The notes beneath the pieces were generated by a model. That model did no database searches. It saw only the letters and a program-made list of their open reading frames with translations, and was not told the origin of the DNA. Positions 46,536 through 56,574 of a stretch of 64,000 nucleotides of DNA are shown piece by piece (position 1 is the first letter of the stretch; each line of letters opens with the position of its first letter). The stretch is taken from positions 124,001 to 188,000 of the forward strand of contig CCNB01000006.1 in assembly GCA_000824785.1 (NCBI GenBank). Direction: 5' to 3'. The position numbers were made by a program, and so were the translations under genes. This stretch comes from Mesorhizobium plurifarium (lineage in GTDB: Bacteria > Pseudomonadota > Alphaproteobacteria > Rhizobiales > Rhizobiaceae).

Positions 46536-47504
46536 TCAATGCGGGCGGCGGATTTCGAAACGGGCGAGCTTGCGATGCAGCGTCGCGCGCGAAATGCCGA
46601 GATTTTGGGCTGCCGCCGAGACATTGCCGCCGGCCCGCGCCATCGCCCGCTGCAACGCGCCGCGCTCGGCGTCGTCGAGGTCTTCCTTCGCCTTTGCCTG
46701 GTCGCCGAGAACGTCGGCAGCCAGCAAACCCCGGGCCAGGGCTTCGCCTGTTATTCCCAGTGCAAGCCGCGCCGACCGGGTCGCGCCGATCACCAGGTCA
46801 TCCTGGTCGACCGCGATCAGCGCGCCGGCCCCGCGCTCGGCGACCGGCGCCAAAAGGATGCGGGCGTTGGAATACACCATGCGGAAATTCTCCGCCTCGA
46901 TGCGGCGCGCGGCATCGCCAACCGCGACGGAGATGAGCTGGACGAATCCCTCCGTCAGGTCCGAACGGCAGGACGATACGTCGAGCGCGGCCGCCAGATT
47001 GCCTTCATGGTCATAGACCGGCGCCGTGGTGCAGCTCAGCAGCGTATTGCGCGAAAAGAAATGCTGGTCGCGATGGATGGTCAGCGCCCGCTGATCGGCA
47101 AGGCAGGTGCCGATGCCGTTGGTGCCTTCGCTGTCCTCGCTCCAGACCGTGCCGGTCCACAGGCCCCATTCGTCGAAGGTTTCGTCGTCGGCGACCGCGC
47201 CCCGGCGCTCGACGGGGATGCCGTCGCGGTCGGCCAGCATCACGCAGCACCCGACACCGCCGACCGCCTGGTAGAGCCGGTTGAGGCTTGTCTCGGCGGC
47301 GCGGATCATCCGCTCCATGCGCTGGCGGGCCCCTCTCAACTCGCCTTCGGTCAGCCGCCTGGGCGCCTTGCGCTCGGCTGGATCGAGATGGTGCAGTTGC
47401 AGCGAGCGCCGCCATGAGGCCACCAGCGCCGAATGGGCCGCGTCGCTTTTCGCGATCGAAGCCTGGACCAGATCCGCATGCACGGCGGTTTGCCGTCCGA
47501 TCAA
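46536..47504 (-). CDS. AcoR-like GAF/Fis-type transcriptional regulator lacking the AAA+ domain
   Basis: A 322-residue regulator with an N-terminal GAF sensor like that of AcoR (SWRRSLQLHHLDP, EGTNGIGTCLADQRALTIHRDQHFF). A second PAS-like segment follows (about 190-260), then a C-terminal Fis-type helix-turn-helix (NVSAAAQNLGISRATLHRKLARF). The AAA+ sigma-54 interaction domain of true AcoR (about 230 residues, GAFTGA loop) is absent. The start chosen is a TTG with GGGAGG 6 bases upstream; the frame is open 51 codons further. It likely controls the downstream aldehyde dehydrogenase gene. Confidence 0.87.
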   Translation of the reverse strand: MIGRQTAVHADLVQASIAKSDAAHSALVASWRRSLQLHHLDPAERKAPRRLTEGELRGARQRMERMIRAAETSLNRLYQAVGGVGCCVMLADRDGIPVERRGAVADDETFDEWGLWTGTVWSEDSEGTNGIGTCLADQRALTIHRDQHFFSRNTLLSCTTAPVYDHEGNLAAALDVSSCRSDLTEGFVQLISVAVGDAARRIEAENFRMVYSNARILLAPVAERGAGALIAVDQDDLVIGATRSARLALGITGEALARGLLAADVLGDQAKAKEDLDDAERGALQRAMARAGGNVSAAAQNLGISRATLHRKLARFEIRRPH

Positions 47505-47626
47505 CCCTATCCTCCCGGTGAGCGGAACCTCCTTCCGCTCTGTCGCCACGCTCGCAGGAACATAACCCACAATCCAGAGCGGATCGGCCTTCGATACAAT
47601 TGCCGACCGCGCAGGCATTTGATTCC

Positions 47627-47676
47627 AAGCAATTCCACGCGGAAAATCGCGACGCATCGCCTGGAACTGCTCCGGA
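47627..47676. repeat. Short intergenic mosaic element, class B (degenerate)
   Basis: AGCAATTCCACGCGGAAAAT, then CGCGACGCATCGCCTGGAAC and TGCTCCGGA, resemble the element at 39434 with several changes. It lies upstream of the AcoR-like gene in a gap of about 260 bases that otherwise shows nothing. Confidence 0.5.
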
Positions 47677-47764
47677 GTTCTAAAGGTCGCGGTGTATCGG
47701 CGCCATAGGACGTTGGTTTAAACGGGATCCGGCCGCTAGGGGCCGACCCTGGAGCTTGCAGGGA

Positions 47765-48598
47765 TCAGTTGGCGGCGGCCTTCGGCTTGGACGAGCCGAT
47801 CATCTTCCAGTTCTTGTAGAAGACGGAATTGATGCGCTCCACGCTGACCGAGACGATGGCGAGAAGGCCCGCGATCAGCCTCGGGAACGGAGATGGCCGG
47901 ATGATGTCGACGAAGACACAGTAGCGGCGACCGTCATATTCGTTGACCGAGCGGTGGAACAGCGTGTCGTCGAAGATGAACAAAGGATTGTCGTACCAAT
48001 AGTTCTTCTTGCTGCCGCACTGGACGAAGATCTCCGCCTGCACCGGGATCAGATTGTAGAGGATGCGCAGGCTGAGCCGCAGCGGACCGAAATGCCAGGA
48101 CGTGGATTCACGCTTGCTGAAAACGGATACTGCGATCGTCTTGATGTATTTGTAATCCTTATTGAATTCGGGAACGTTGTCGATCTTGTGCTTGCCGTAC
48201 CACTGGTAGACATACATACCGCGCCGGCCGGCACCGAAATTGGCGTCGATGTCGGCGATGATCTCGTCCTTGCGGGCTTTGAAGACGCCCAGGACCTCGT
48301 TGATCTCGCGCTGATAGTCCTCAGGGAACTGCTCGGGCTTCCAGACACCGGGGTTGCGGTAGCAGAGTAGGTCGACGATCAGGTTGAATGGCGACAGCAG
48401 CCAGGTGAACAGGCCGTTGCCGAGGAAGTAGCGCTCGAACAGGTTCCGGTTCTTCCGGTCGTTGCGCATGACGTCGATCAGGCCGCAGACGACCCAGATC
48501 GCCGTGATGATCGGGATAAAGTAGAAGGCGAGCGCGAGAACCACGACCGCGATGGCGGCCTTGCGGAGCGACTTGACGGTTTGCTTTTTCATTGTCAT
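47765..48598 (-). CDS. Aspartyl/asparaginyl beta-hydroxylase-domain membrane protein (LpxO-like)
   Basis: A 277-residue protein with an N-terminal membrane segment (AAIAVVVLALAFYFIPIITAIW) and a second hydrophobic stretch near residue 65. The catalytic domain is of the iron/2-oxoglutarate Asp/Asn hydroxylase family, with WHFGPLRLSLRI, FDDTLFHRSVNEYDGRRY and VFVDIIRPSP. The conserved His residues bind iron and the Arg binds 2-oxoglutarate. Relatives include LpxO, which hydroxylates lipid A fatty acids. A lipid A or ornithine-lipid substrate is possible but not shown. The start could be either of two ATGs six bases apart. Confidence 0.85.
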   Translation of the reverse strand: MTMKKQTVKSLRKAAIAVVVLALAFYFIPIITAIWVVCGLIDVMRNDRKNRNLFERYFLGNGLFTWLLSPFNLIVDLLCYRNPGVWKPEQFPEDYQREINEVLGVFKARKDEIIADIDANFGAGRRGMYVYQWYGKHKIDNVPEFNKDYKYIKTIAVSVFSKRESTSWHFGPLRLSLRILYNLIPVQAEIFVQCGSKKNYWYDNPLFIFDDTLFHRSVNEYDGRRYCVFVDIIRPSPFPRLIAGLLAIVSVSVERINSVFYKNWKMIGSSKPKAAAN

Positions 48599-48781
48599 TC
48601 GCGCGGGAGCGCGATCCTGTTCCATGGGACAAAATCACGGCGACCCCCGCCAGCCGTGCGTCTTGATAGGATTTTTTGTTTCCCGGCACAATGCCGACGC
48701 ACGGGTCCAAGCGGTCTGCCGGTGCAAATATTTGGAGCGGCCTACTCCACTTCAGCGCCATGTCCCGTCGGGCCGCGCAAT

Positions 48782-50092
48782 TCAGCTGTTCCGTTCGCTG
48801 CGCAGCTTCGCCCAGTACTCCAGCCGCTTGCGGATATCGCGCTCGAACCCGCGTTCCGGCGGATCGTAGAAGGTGTGTCGGCCCATTTTTTCCGGAAAAT
48901 AGTCCTGGCCGGAAAACGCGTCCGGCTCGTCATGGTCGTAGCGATAGCCGGCGCCGTAGTCCTCCTGCTTCATCAGCTTGGTCGGCGCATTGAGGATGTG
49001 CTTGGGCGGCAGCAGCGAGCCGAACTCCTTGGCCGCCGCGGTCGCGGCCTTGAAGGCTGTGTAGACGGCGTTCGATTTCGGCGCGGTGGCGAGATAAACG
49101 GCGGCCTGGGCGAAGGCAAGCTCGCCCTCGGGCGAGCCAAGATAGTCATAGGCGTCCTTGGCCGCGTTGGCGACGACAAGCGCCTGCGGATCGGCGAGCC
49201 CGATATCCTCCACCGCCATGCGCACGAGCCGGCGGCCGAGATAGAGAGGATCCTCGCCGGCATCGAACATGCGGGCGAGGTAATAAAGAGCGGCATCCGG
49301 ATCGGAGCCGCGCACCGATTTGTGCAGCGCCGAGATCAGATTGTAGTGGCCGTCCTGGCCCTTGTCGTAAATCGGCGCGCGGCGCTGGATGACGCGCTGC
49401 AGACCCTCCGGGCCAAACACCTCGCCTTTCTTGGCGGCGCGCCAGACTTCCTCGGCCAGCGTCAGCGAGGCGCGGCCGTCGCCGTCCGCCATGCGGATCA
49501 GCATCGCGCGCGCCTCGTCATCGAGCGGCAGCGCCCTGCCCTCGGTTTCTTCCGCCCGCGCCAGAAGCTTGGCGATGCTTTCCTCGCCCAGCGAACGGAA
49601 CACCAGCACGCGCGCTCGCGACAGAAGCGCCGCGTTCAGCTCGAAGGACGGGTTCTCCGTGGTGGCGCCGACCAGCACCACGGTGCCGTCTTCCATCACC
49701 GGCAAAAACCCGTCCTGCTGGGCGCGGTTGAAGCGATGGATCTCGTCGACGAAGAGCAGCGTCTGGCGGCCGTTGGCGCGCCTGAGCTTCGCCGCCTCGA
49801 ACACTTTCTTGAGATCCGCGACGCCGGAAAACACGGCGGATATCTGCTCGAAGGAAAGGTTGGTCTCGCCGGCCAGCAGCCGCGCCACCGTCGTCTTGCC
49901 GGTGCCGGGCGGCCCCCAGAAGATCATCGAGCCGAGCGAACCGGAATCGATTAGCCTGGTCAGTGCGCCGTCGGGGCCTGTCAGGTGCTCCTGGCCGACG
50001 ACCTCGCCGAGGTTTTTGGGGCGCAGCCGGTCGGCCAGGGGCCGCCCGGGCGGCGCCTTTTCCGGCTCATCGGAATTGAACAGATCGGCCAT
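48782..50092 (-). CDS. rarA: Replication-associated recombination protein A (AAA+ ATPase)
   Basis: RarA/MgsA (WRNIP1 family) acts at stalled replication forks. In the 436-residue protein the Walker A is WGPPGTGKTTVARLLA, the Walker B is LLFVDEIHRFN, sensor 1 is VLVGATTENPSFELN, and the C-terminal tetramerisation domain carries ALYYLARMFDAGEDPLYLGRRL. The N-terminal PLADRLRPKNLGEVVGQEHL is typical. It lies downstream of the protease gene on the same strand, separated by a class A repeat. Confidence 0.96.
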   Translation of the reverse strand: MADLFNSDEPEKAPPGRPLADRLRPKNLGEVVGQEHLTGPDGALTRLIDSGSLGSMIFWGPPGTGKTTVARLLAGETNLSFEQISAVFSGVADLKKVFEAAKLRRANGRQTLLFVDEIHRFNRAQQDGFLPVMEDGTVVLVGATTENPSFELNAALLSRARVLVFRSLGEESIAKLLARAEETEGRALPLDDEARAMLIRMADGDGRASLTLAEEVWRAAKKGEVFGPEGLQRVIQRRAPIYDKGQDGHYNLISALHKSVRGSDPDAALYYLARMFDAGEDPLYLGRRLVRMAVEDIGLADPQALVVANAAKDAYDYLGSPEGELAFAQAAVYLATAPKSNAVYTAFKAATAAAKEFGSLLPPKHILNAPTKLMKQEDYGAGYRYDHDEPDAFSGQDYFPEKMGRHTFYDPPERGFERDIRKRLEYWAKLRSERNS

Positions 50093-50130
50093 GCAAGTCT
50101 TTTGGTTGAAACGCGATCCCGCTCTTTTGG

Positions 50131-50200
50131 GAGCATGATCTTGTCCGAACGCAGGTTTCCGCTTCTTGCCGTGCGGACCTTTGGTTCGGGATCATGCTCT
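50131..50200. repeat. Short intergenic mosaic element, class A (long form)
   Basis: GAGCATGATC and its reverse complement GATCATGCTC bound a 70-base unit, with internal TTGTCCGAACGCAGGTTTCC and GGTTCGG pieces. It fits the rhizobial intergenic mosaic type. It separates the Do-type protease gene from rarA. Confidence 0.75.
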
Positions 50201-50216
50201 AGATGGGCAGACCGCC

Positions 50217-51704
50217 TCAATAACGCAACACCTGCCGCAGTATCTGCCCGCCGCGTTCGACGGTAAAGCGCCACCAGCGCGTGTCCTGCTGAGCAACCTG
50301 CGCCAGCGTCGCCGCGGTGTCGATGGTGGTGCCGTTCACCTCGCGCACGATATCGCCAGGCTGAAAGCCGAAATCGGCGGCCGGCGAATCGCGGCTGATA
50401 TCAATGACGGTGACGCCCTTGAGGTCGGTGCGAAGGCCAAGCCGCTGGGCAAGCCTGGGCGAAAGTTCCGCAACCTTGGCGCCGGAAAAGGGACTGCGGC
50501 CACGCAGGGTGACCTCGCTGGGCTTGGCGCCTTCGGGCGCACGCTCCAGCGGGATTTCCAGCGTCGCCTGTTGCCCCTTGCTCAGCACGGCGAACGTCGC
50601 CTTGGTGCCGATCGACAGCGTCGCCATGCGGTAGTCGAGCGCCTCGATGCTTTCGACCGGCGTGTTGTTGAGCGACAGGATGACGTCGCCTGGCTTGAGG
50701 CCCGCCTTGCCGGCGGGTCCGGCCGCGTCAACCGACGACACCAGCGCGCCGGTCGGCTTCTCCATGCCGAGCGATTCGGCGATCTGCGGGGTCACCATTT
50801 CGAACTCGGCGCCGATATAGGGACGCTCGAAGAAGTCGAGGCCAGCCTTGGCGGCGTCGGCGAAGGCGCGCACCATGTTGGAGGGAATGGCGAAGCCGAT
50901 GCCGATCGAGCCGCCGCTGCGGCTGTAGATCGCCGTGTTGATGCCGACCAGTTGGCCGCCCATGTTGATCAGCGCGCCGCCCGAATTGCCGGGATTGATG
51001 GCCGCATCGGTCTGGATGAAATAGCCAGAATCCGAGACGCCGATGTGGCTGCGGGCGAGCGCCGAGACGATGCCGCTGGTGGTGGTCTGGCCGACGCCGA
51101 ACGGGTTGCCGATGGCGAGCACCAGGTCGCCGACCTCGAGCGCGTCGGAATCGCCGATGGCAATCACCGGGAACGGCTTGTCGGCCGAGATCTTGAGCAC
51201 GGCGAGATCGAGCGTCTCGTCCTTGAGCATGACCTTGGAGGTGAATTCGCGTCCGTCCGCGGTCGCCACCTTCACCTCGTCGGCGTCCTTGATCACGTGG
51301 AAGTTGGTGACGATGACGCCGCTCGGATCGACCAGCACGCCGGAGCCCAGCGAGGACTGCGCGCGCGGCTGGGCGCGTCCGAAGAACTCCTCGAAGAAGG
51401 GATCGCCCTCGAAGGGCGAGGTCACCTTGGCGGTCTGCGAGGCATAGACATTGACGACGGCCGGGGCCGTTTGCTTGACCAGCGGCGCGAAGGAGAGCTG
51501 CACCTCCTCGCGGCCGAACGGCACGCGTTTGTCGGGCCCCGACGTGCCGTTCTCGCCCTCGACGCCATGCAGCAGATCGGTCAGCACATCGGAGAGGCCC
51601 GGATCGGCCGGCTTGGCGGCATCCTCGGCAAAAGCCTGTCTTGCGGCCGGTGCCGCGGCGAAAACGGCCAGCGCGGCAACAAGAAACAGTCGTTTGAGGT
51701 GCAT
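50217..51704 (-). CDS. Do-type periplasmic serine protease (DegP/DegQ family)
   Basis: A 495-residue envelope protease and chaperone. It has a signal peptide (about 1-27) and a trypsin-like domain with triad His136 (TNFHVIKD), Asp167 (LDLAVLK) and Ser241 (NPGNSGGAL). Two PDZ domains follow (about 280-370 and 400-490). Such enzymes remove misfolded periplasmic proteins. The region from about 51770 back to the start should hold the promoter; nothing clear was picked out. The gene stands alone, with rarA downstream. Confidence 0.95.
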   Translation of the reverse strand: MHLKRLFLVAALAVFAAAPAARQAFAEDAAKPADPGLSDVLTDLLHGVEGENGTSGPDKRVPFGREEVQLSFAPLVKQTAPAVVNVYASQTAKVTSPFEGDPFFEEFFGRAQPRAQSSLGSGVLVDPSGVIVTNFHVIKDADEVKVATADGREFTSKVMLKDETLDLAVLKISADKPFPVIAIGDSDALEVGDLVLAIGNPFGVGQTTTSGIVSALARSHIGVSDSGYFIQTDAAINPGNSGGALINMGGQLVGINTAIYSRSGGSIGIGFAIPSNMVRAFADAAKAGLDFFERPYIGAEFEMVTPQIAESLGMEKPTGALVSSVDAAGPAGKAGLKPGDVILSLNNTPVESIEALDYRMATLSIGTKATFAVLSKGQQATLEIPLERAPEGAKPSEVTLRGRSPFSGAKVAELSPRLAQRLGLRTDLKGVTVIDISRDSPAADFGFQPGDIVREVNGTTIDTAATLAQVAQQDTRWWRFTVERGGQILRQVLRY

Positions 51705-51846
51705 TCCGAATCCTCCAGATCGGGCGCCATTGTCCCGACGATTGTGCAGAATGAAAGGCTAATGCACACAAATGCGACACTTGTCCCGCAAAAGCGTGAG
51801 CCCAGACGTGAAATTCCGCTCGCTCTGCCCAAACCTCTTCCAAATG

Positions 51847-51870
51847 TAAAAGGGGCCCGTAGGCCCCTTG
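51847..51870 (-). terminator. Rho-independent terminator at the end of the ribosomal operon
   Basis: On the minus strand AAGGGGCC and GGCCCCTT pair around TACG and are followed by TTACATTT. It lies about 25 bases after the rplQ stop codon. Confidence 0.85.
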
Positions 51871-51895
51871 AAGTCATTGACGAAAAAGCTTGGCC

Positions 51896-52327
51896 TCAGG
51901 CGGCCGCGGCTTCCTCATTGGCGCCTTCAGCCTCGAGACGGGCGCGGTCGGCGGCGCCCTTGGCCGACGTGTCGCGATCGACGAACTCGATGACCGCCAT
52001 GGCGGCGTTGTCGCCCTTGCGGAAGCCCGCCTTCATGATGCGCAGATAGCCGCCGTTGCGCTGCGCGTAACGCGGCGCAATCGTGTCGAACAGGCGCTTT
52101 ACGACCGGTTCGTTGCCGATCTGGGCGATGACCTGACGACGGGCGTGCAGGTCGCCGCGCTTGCCGAGCGTCACCAGCTTCTCGACAATCGGACGCAGGT
52201 CCTTCGCCTTCGGCAGCGTGGTGACGATCTGCTCGTGCTCGATCAGAGACACGGCGAGGTTGGCGAACATCGACTTGCGATGGCTGATGCTGCGGGCGAA
52301 GCGACGGCCCTTGAAACCGTGGCGCAT
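51896..52327 (-). CDS. rplQ: 50S ribosomal protein L17
   Basis: A 143-residue L17 that begins [20 protein letters not shown], close to the universal start of the family. It has the core [19 protein letters not shown]. The C-terminal about 25 residues are an Ala/Glu-rich extension usual in alphaproteobacteria. It is last in the spc/alpha gene string, after rpoA, and is followed by a terminator. Confidence 0.98.
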   Translation of the reverse strand: MRHGFKGRRFARSISHRKSMFANLAVSLIEHEQIVTTLPKAKDLRPIVEKLVTLGKRGDLHARRQVIAQIGNEPVVKRLFDTIAPRYAQRNGGYLRIMKAGFRKGDNAAMAVIEFVDRDTSAKGAADRARLEAEGANEEAAAA

Positions 52328-52431
52328 GGCTCTTTTCCTTCTTCAGTTGTTCAAGAGGCCACGGCCTCTGATGGTTTTCCGCATGACCGTCGGATCGAGC
52401 GGCTCTCGCCGCCGATCCTTGGAATTCATGC

Positions 52432-53442
52432 TCAATATTGGTCTTCGTAACGCTTGGCGAGGTCTTCGATGTTTTCCGGCGGCCAGTCCGGCACTTCCAT
52501 GCCGAGATGGAGGCCCATGGCCGCCAGCACTTCCTTGATCTCGTTCAGCGACTTGCGGCCGAAGTTCGGGGTGCGCAGCATCTCGGCTTCGGTCTTCTGG
52601 ATCAGGTCGCCGATATAGACGATGTTGTCGTTCTTCAGGCAATTGGCCGAACGCACCGAAAGCTCGAGCTCGTCGACCTTCTTGAGCAGCGCCGGGTTGA
52701 AGGCGAGCTCGGTGACGGCTTCGGCGGCGACTTCCTTCTGCGGTTCGTCGAAATTGACGAACAGCGCGAGCTGGTCCTGCAGGATGCGGGCTGCGAACGC
52801 GACCGCGTCCTCGCCCGAGATCGAGCCGTTGGTCTCGATGGTCATGGTCAGCTTGTCATAGTCGAGCACCTGGCCCTCGCGGGTGTTCTCGACCTTGTAG
52901 GAGACCTTCTTGACCGGCGAGTAGAGGCTGTCGACCGGGATCAGGCCGATCGGCGCGTCTTCGGCGCGGTTGCGCTCGGCGGGCACATAGCCCTTGCCGG
53001 TGTCGACGGTGAATTCCATGCGGATCTCGGCGCCCTCGTCCAGCGTGCAGATGACGTGGTCGGGGTTGAGGATCTCGACGTCGCCCACGGTCTGGATGTC
53101 GCCTGCGAGCACTGCGCCCGGGCCTTGCTTGCGCACGACCATACGCTTGGGACCATCACCTTCCATGCGGATGGCGATTTCCTTGATGTTGAGCACGATG
53201 TCGGTCACGTCCTCGCGCACGCCGGCGATGGACGAGAACTCGTGCAGCACGCCGTCGATCTGCACGGCGGTCACAGCCGCGCCGCGCAGCGAAGACAAAA
53301 GCACGCGCCGCAGCGCGTTGCCCAGCGTCAGGCCAAAGCCGCGTTCGAGCGGCTCGGCCACCAGCGTGGTCAGCGTCTTCTTCTTCGACGAGAACTCGAT
53401 CTTGTTCGGCTTGATCAGTTCCTGCCAGTTCTTCTGGATCAT
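52432..53442 (-). CDS. rpoA: RNA polymerase alpha subunit
   Basis: The 336-residue alpha subunit nucleates RNA polymerase assembly and contacts UP elements and activators. It has the N-terminal domain ([23 protein letters not shown]) and the C-terminal domain ([39 protein letters not shown]). The start [14 protein letters not shown] is the alphaproteobacterial one; the open frame upstream was not used. It lies between rpsK and rplQ, the standard order. Confidence 0.98.
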   Translation of the reverse strand: MIQKNWQELIKPNKIEFSSKKKTLTTLVAEPLERGFGLTLGNALRRVLLSSLRGAAVTAVQIDGVLHEFSSIAGVREDVTDIVLNIKEIAIRMEGDGPKRMVVRKQGPGAVLAGDIQTVGDVEILNPDHVICTLDEGAEIRMEFTVDTGKGYVPAERNRAEDAPIGLIPVDSLYSPVKKVSYKVENTREGQVLDYDKLTMTIETNGSISGEDAVAFAARILQDQLALFVNFDEPQKEVAAEAVTELAFNPALLKKVDELELSVRSANCLKNDNIVYIGDLIQKTEAEMLRTPNFGRKSLNEIKEVLAAMGLHLGMEVPDWPPENIEDLAKRYEDQY

Positions 53443-53539
53443 AAATGTCTTCCTTCCTTTGCCCCGCCACCATCCAATCGTGGCGGGCGACACGGAAAAC
53501 CGCGGAGGAACGCCGTGGCGTTCGCGCGGCGCTTAAAAA

Positions 53540-53929
53540 TCAGACGCGGCGCTTCTTGCGCGGACGGCAGCCATTGTGCGGGATCGGCGTCACGTCACGG
53601 ATCGAGGTGATGGTGAAGCCGGCCGCCTGCAGCGCGCGAAGGGCCGATTCACGACCGGAGCCGGGTCCGCAGACCTCGACCTCGAGCATGCGCATGCCGT
53701 GTTCCTGCGCCTTCTTGGCGACGTCCTCGGCGGCCATCTGGGCGGCGAACGGGGTCGACTTGCGCGAACCCTTGAAGCCCTGGGCGCCGGCCGACGACCA
53801 GGCAATCGAATTGCCCTGCGCGTCGGTGATGGTGATCATGGTGTTGTTGAAGGTCGAATTGACGTGGGCAACGCCCGACGAGATGTTCTTGCGTTCGCGA
53901 CGGCGAACACGAGCGGCTTCCTTGGCCAT
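53540..53929 (-). CDS. rpsK: 30S ribosomal protein S11
   Basis: A 129-residue S11 with [18 protein letters not shown] and the C-terminal [18 protein letters not shown] that contacts the 16S platform. The Arg-rich N terminus is usual. It lies between rpsM and rpoA in the alpha operon. Confidence 0.98.
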   Translation of the reverse strand: MAKEAARVRRRERKNISSGVAHVNSTFNNTMITITDAQGNSIAWSSAGAQGFKGSRKSTPFAAQMAAEDVAKKAQEHGMRMLEVEVCGPGSGRESALRALQAAGFTITSIRDVTPIPHNGCRPRKKRRV

Positions 53930-53997
53930 GGTAGTCCTTTCAGTTGATCTCTACACCGCCGTAATGCCAGCGGCTCCACCTTGGGAAGCGAGCAGGG

Positions 53998-54050
53998 AGT
54001 AGTGAGTAGCGAATAGAACCCTACTCGCTAATGACTACTCGCTATTCGCT
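53998..54050. repeat. Compound direct and inverted repeat between rpsM and rpsK
   Basis: AGCGAATAG (54008-54016) is inverted as CTATTCGCT (54042-54050). CTACTCGCTA occurs twice as a direct repeat (54021-54030 and 54035-54044), and GAGTAG units lie at the left end. The low-G+C, repetitive stretch is unlike the rest of the operon and can fold into a hairpin in the mRNA. Confidence 0.6.
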
Positions 54051-54053
54051 CAA

Positions 54054-54422
54054 TTACTTCTTCTTGCCGGCGATCGCCTTGGCCGGGCCCTTGCGGGTGC
54101 GCGCATTGGTGTGCGTGCGCTGGCCGCGGACCGGCAGCGAGCGGCGGTGACGCAGGCCGCGGTAGCAGCCGAGGTCCATGAGCCGCTTGATGTTCATCGA
54201 GACTTCGCGACGCAGGTCGCCTTCGACCTGGTAGTCGCGGTCGATCGTCTCGCGGATCTGCAGCACTTCCGCGTCGGTCAGTTGGTTGACGCGGCGGTCG
54301 GCCGGGATGCCGACCTTGTCGACGATCTCCTGGGCAAACTTCTTGCCGATGCCGTGAATGTACTGAAGCGCGATGACGACGCGCTTGTTGGTCGGAATGT
54401 TGACGCCGGCTATACGAGCCAT
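54054..54422 (-). CDS. rpsM: 30S ribosomal protein S13
   Basis: A 122-residue S13 starting [20 protein letters not shown], with [13 protein letters not shown] and the C-terminal [17 protein letters not shown] that contacts the 30S head and tRNA. The open frame upstream of this ATG was rejected because the universal S13 start is here. A GAGAAAGAGAAG leader precedes it. rpmJ, often found before rpsM in other bacteria, is absent. Confidence 0.98.
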   Translation of the reverse strand: MARIAGVNIPTNKRVVIALQYIHGIGKKFAQEIVDKVGIPADRRVNQLTDAEVLQIRETIDRDYQVEGDLRREVSMNIKRLMDLGCYRGLRHRRSLPVRGQRTHTNARTRKGPAKAIAGKKK

Positions 54423-54632
54423 TTTCTTCTCTTTCTCCATGTGGGCCGGGCATGCCCGGCGCTGTCGAAGTTGCCCCGCGTCCGGTGGAGGCCGGCCCTT
54501 GCGGGAGTTTCCTGGTTCAAAGCGGATGCCTTGCCCGCAAGGGCAAGCAAAGTCCATGCCTGATAGGAAGACGGGCCGCCATACCCCAACGGCCCACTCC
54601 AGTCAAGCGCAATCTTTAATTGTCGCCGCGAC

Positions 54633-55223
54633 CTACTTCGCCGCGGCCGCGAGCACTTTGCCGATCTCGGCGGTCACGGCATCGATGCTGGCCATGCCGT
54701 CGACGGTCTTGAGCTTGCCTTTGGCGTAGTAGTAGCCGGTCAGCGGCGCCGTCTTTTTGTAGTATTCGCGCAGGCGTTCCTCGAACACCGCAGGGTTGTC
54801 GTCCTTGCGCACCGGTTGGCCGGCGGCCTTGGCATCCTCTGCGCGTTTTACGATTCGGCCAACCAGCGCCTTATCGTCGACGACAAGCTCGATCACGGTG
54901 TCGAGCGCAATGCCGCGCTCGGCAAGCATCGCCTCGACCGCGTCGGCCTGCACCAGCGTGCGCGGATAGCCGTCGAGGATGAAGCCCTTGGCGCAATCCG
55001 GCTGATCGATGCGTTCGGCGACGATGGCGTTGACGATTGCATCCGAGACCAGCTCACCGGCATCCATCACCGCCTTCGCACGCTTGCCGACCTCGGTTCC
55101 GGCTTGGACGGCGGCACGCAGCATGTCACCCGTCGAGAGCTGGGGGATGCCGTGTTTTTCTACCAGTCTTTGTGCTTGCGTCCCCTTGCCCGCTCCTGGC
55201 GGCCCAAGCAATATCAGCCTCAT
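54633..55223 (-). CDS. adk: Adenylate kinase
   Basis: Adk interconverts ATP, AMP and ADP. The 196-residue protein is the short form without a zinc-binding lid. It has [14 protein letters not shown] (P-loop), [24 protein letters not shown] and the lid-region RVK-like RIVKRAED. It overlaps secY by 4 bases, the usual secY-adk order. Confidence 0.98.
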   Translation of the reverse strand: MRLILLGPPGAGKGTQAQRLVEKHGIPQLSTGDMLRAAVQAGTEVGKRAKAVMDAGELVSDAIVNAIVAERIDQPDCAKGFILDGYPRTLVQADAVEAMLAERGIALDTVIELVVDDKALVGRIVKRAEDAKAAGQPVRKDDNPAVFEERLREYYKKTAPLTGYYYAKGKLKTVDGMASIDAVTAEIGKVLAAAAK

Positions 55224-56560
55224 CTGCTCCTCTTACCCCCGCGCAACTTCGACTTCTTGATCAGGCCCTCATACTGGTGCGCGATCAGGTGGCCCTGAAT
55301 CTGCGCCACCGTGTCGAGCGTGACACTGACCACGATCAGAAGCGATGTGCCACCGAGATAGAAAGGTACGCCAGTCGCCGAGATCAGGAACTCCGGCAGC
55401 AGACAGACCAGCACCAGGTAGATGGCGCCGACGACGGTGATACGCGTCAGAACATAGTCGATATATTCGGCGGTGCGCTCGCCCGGACGATAGCCCGGGA
55501 TGAAGCCGGAATGCTTCTTGAGCTGGTCGGCCGTGTCCTTCGGGTTGAAGACGATCGCCGTGTAGAAGAAGGCGAAGAAGACGATCATGCCCGCATAGAA
55601 GATCATGTAGAGCGGCTGGCCGTGGCCGAGCGAGGCCAGGATCGTGCTTGCCCAGGCCGGCAAGTTGGTCGTCTGCGAGAAGCCCGCGACGGTCGCCGGC
55701 AGAAGCAGCAGCGAGGACGCGAAGATCGGCGGGATGACACCCGAGGTGTTGAGCTTCAGCGGCAAATGCGAGGTATCGCCCTGGAACATGCGGTTGCCGA
55801 CCTGGCGCTTCGGATACTGGATGAGCAGCCGACGCTGCGCGCGCTCGAAGAAGACGATCAGCGCGATGACGACGATGGCCAGAACGATGATCGCGAGGAT
55901 GAGACCGGTCGACAGCGCGCCGGTGCGGCCGAGCTCCAGAGTGCCGGAGATCGCCCGCGGCAAGCCGGCGACGATGCCGGAGAAGATGATCAGCGAAATG
56001 CCGTTACCGATGCCGCGCGCCGTGATCTGCTCGCCGAGCCACATCAGGAACATGGTGCCGCCGACCAGCGTGACGACGGTCGAGATGCGGAAGAACATGC
56101 CGGGATCGTTGACGATGCCGTTGCCGCCTTCGAGGCCGACCGAAATGCCGTAGGCCTGGATCAGCGCCAGAAGCACGGTGCCGTAGCGCGTGTACTGGTT
56201 GATGATCTTGCGGCCCTGCTCGCCTTCCTTCTTCAGCGATTCCAGCGACGGGATGACCGAGGTCATCAGCTGCATGATGATGGAGGCGGAGATGTAAGGC
56301 ATGATGCCCAGCGCGAAGATCGCCATGCGCTGCACGGCGCCGCCGGCGAACATGTTGAACATGCCAAGCACGCCCTTGCTCTGCGAGGAGAAGGCTTGGG
56401 CGAAAGCGTCGGGATTTATGCCGGGAAGCGGGATATAGGTGCCGAGGCGGTAGACGAGCAGCGCGCCGATGGTGAACCAGATGCGCTTCTTGAGATCCTC
56501 GGCCTTGGCGAAGGCCGCGAAATTCAGATTGGAGGCTAGTTGTTCAGCAGCCGAAGCCAT
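55220..56560 (-). CDS. secY: Protein translocase subunit SecY
   Basis: The 446-residue channel protein of the Sec translocon has ten membrane helices. Signatures are the plug region after helix 1 ([11 protein letters not shown]), the helix 2 region [22 protein letters not shown], and the helix 5-6 cytoplasmic loop [20 protein letters not shown]. The C-terminal half begins near [16 protein letters not shown]. Unusually, 254 bases with a class A repeat and a hairpin separate it from rplO. Confidence 0.98.
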   Translation of the reverse strand: MASAAEQLASNLNFAAFAKAEDLKKRIWFTIGALLVYRLGTYIPLPGINPDAFAQAFSSQSKGVLGMFNMFAGGAVQRMAIFALGIMPYISASIIMQLMTSVIPSLESLKKEGEQGRKIINQYTRYGTVLLALIQAYGISVGLEGGNGIVNDPGMFFRISTVVTLVGGTMFLMWLGEQITARGIGNGISLIIFSGIVAGLPRAISGTLELGRTGALSTGLILAIIVLAIVVIALIVFFERAQRRLLIQYPKRQVGNRMFQGDTSHLPLKLNTSGVIPPIFASSLLLLPATVAGFSQTTNLPAWASTILASLGHGQPLYMIFYAGMIVFFAFFYTAIVFNPKDTADQLKKHSGFIPGYRPGERTAEYIDYVLTRITVVGAIYLVLVCLLPEFLISATGVPFYLGGTSLLIVVSVTLDTVAQIQGHLIAHQYEGLIKKSKLRGGKRSR

Positions 56561-56574
56561 GCCTGATTCTCCGC

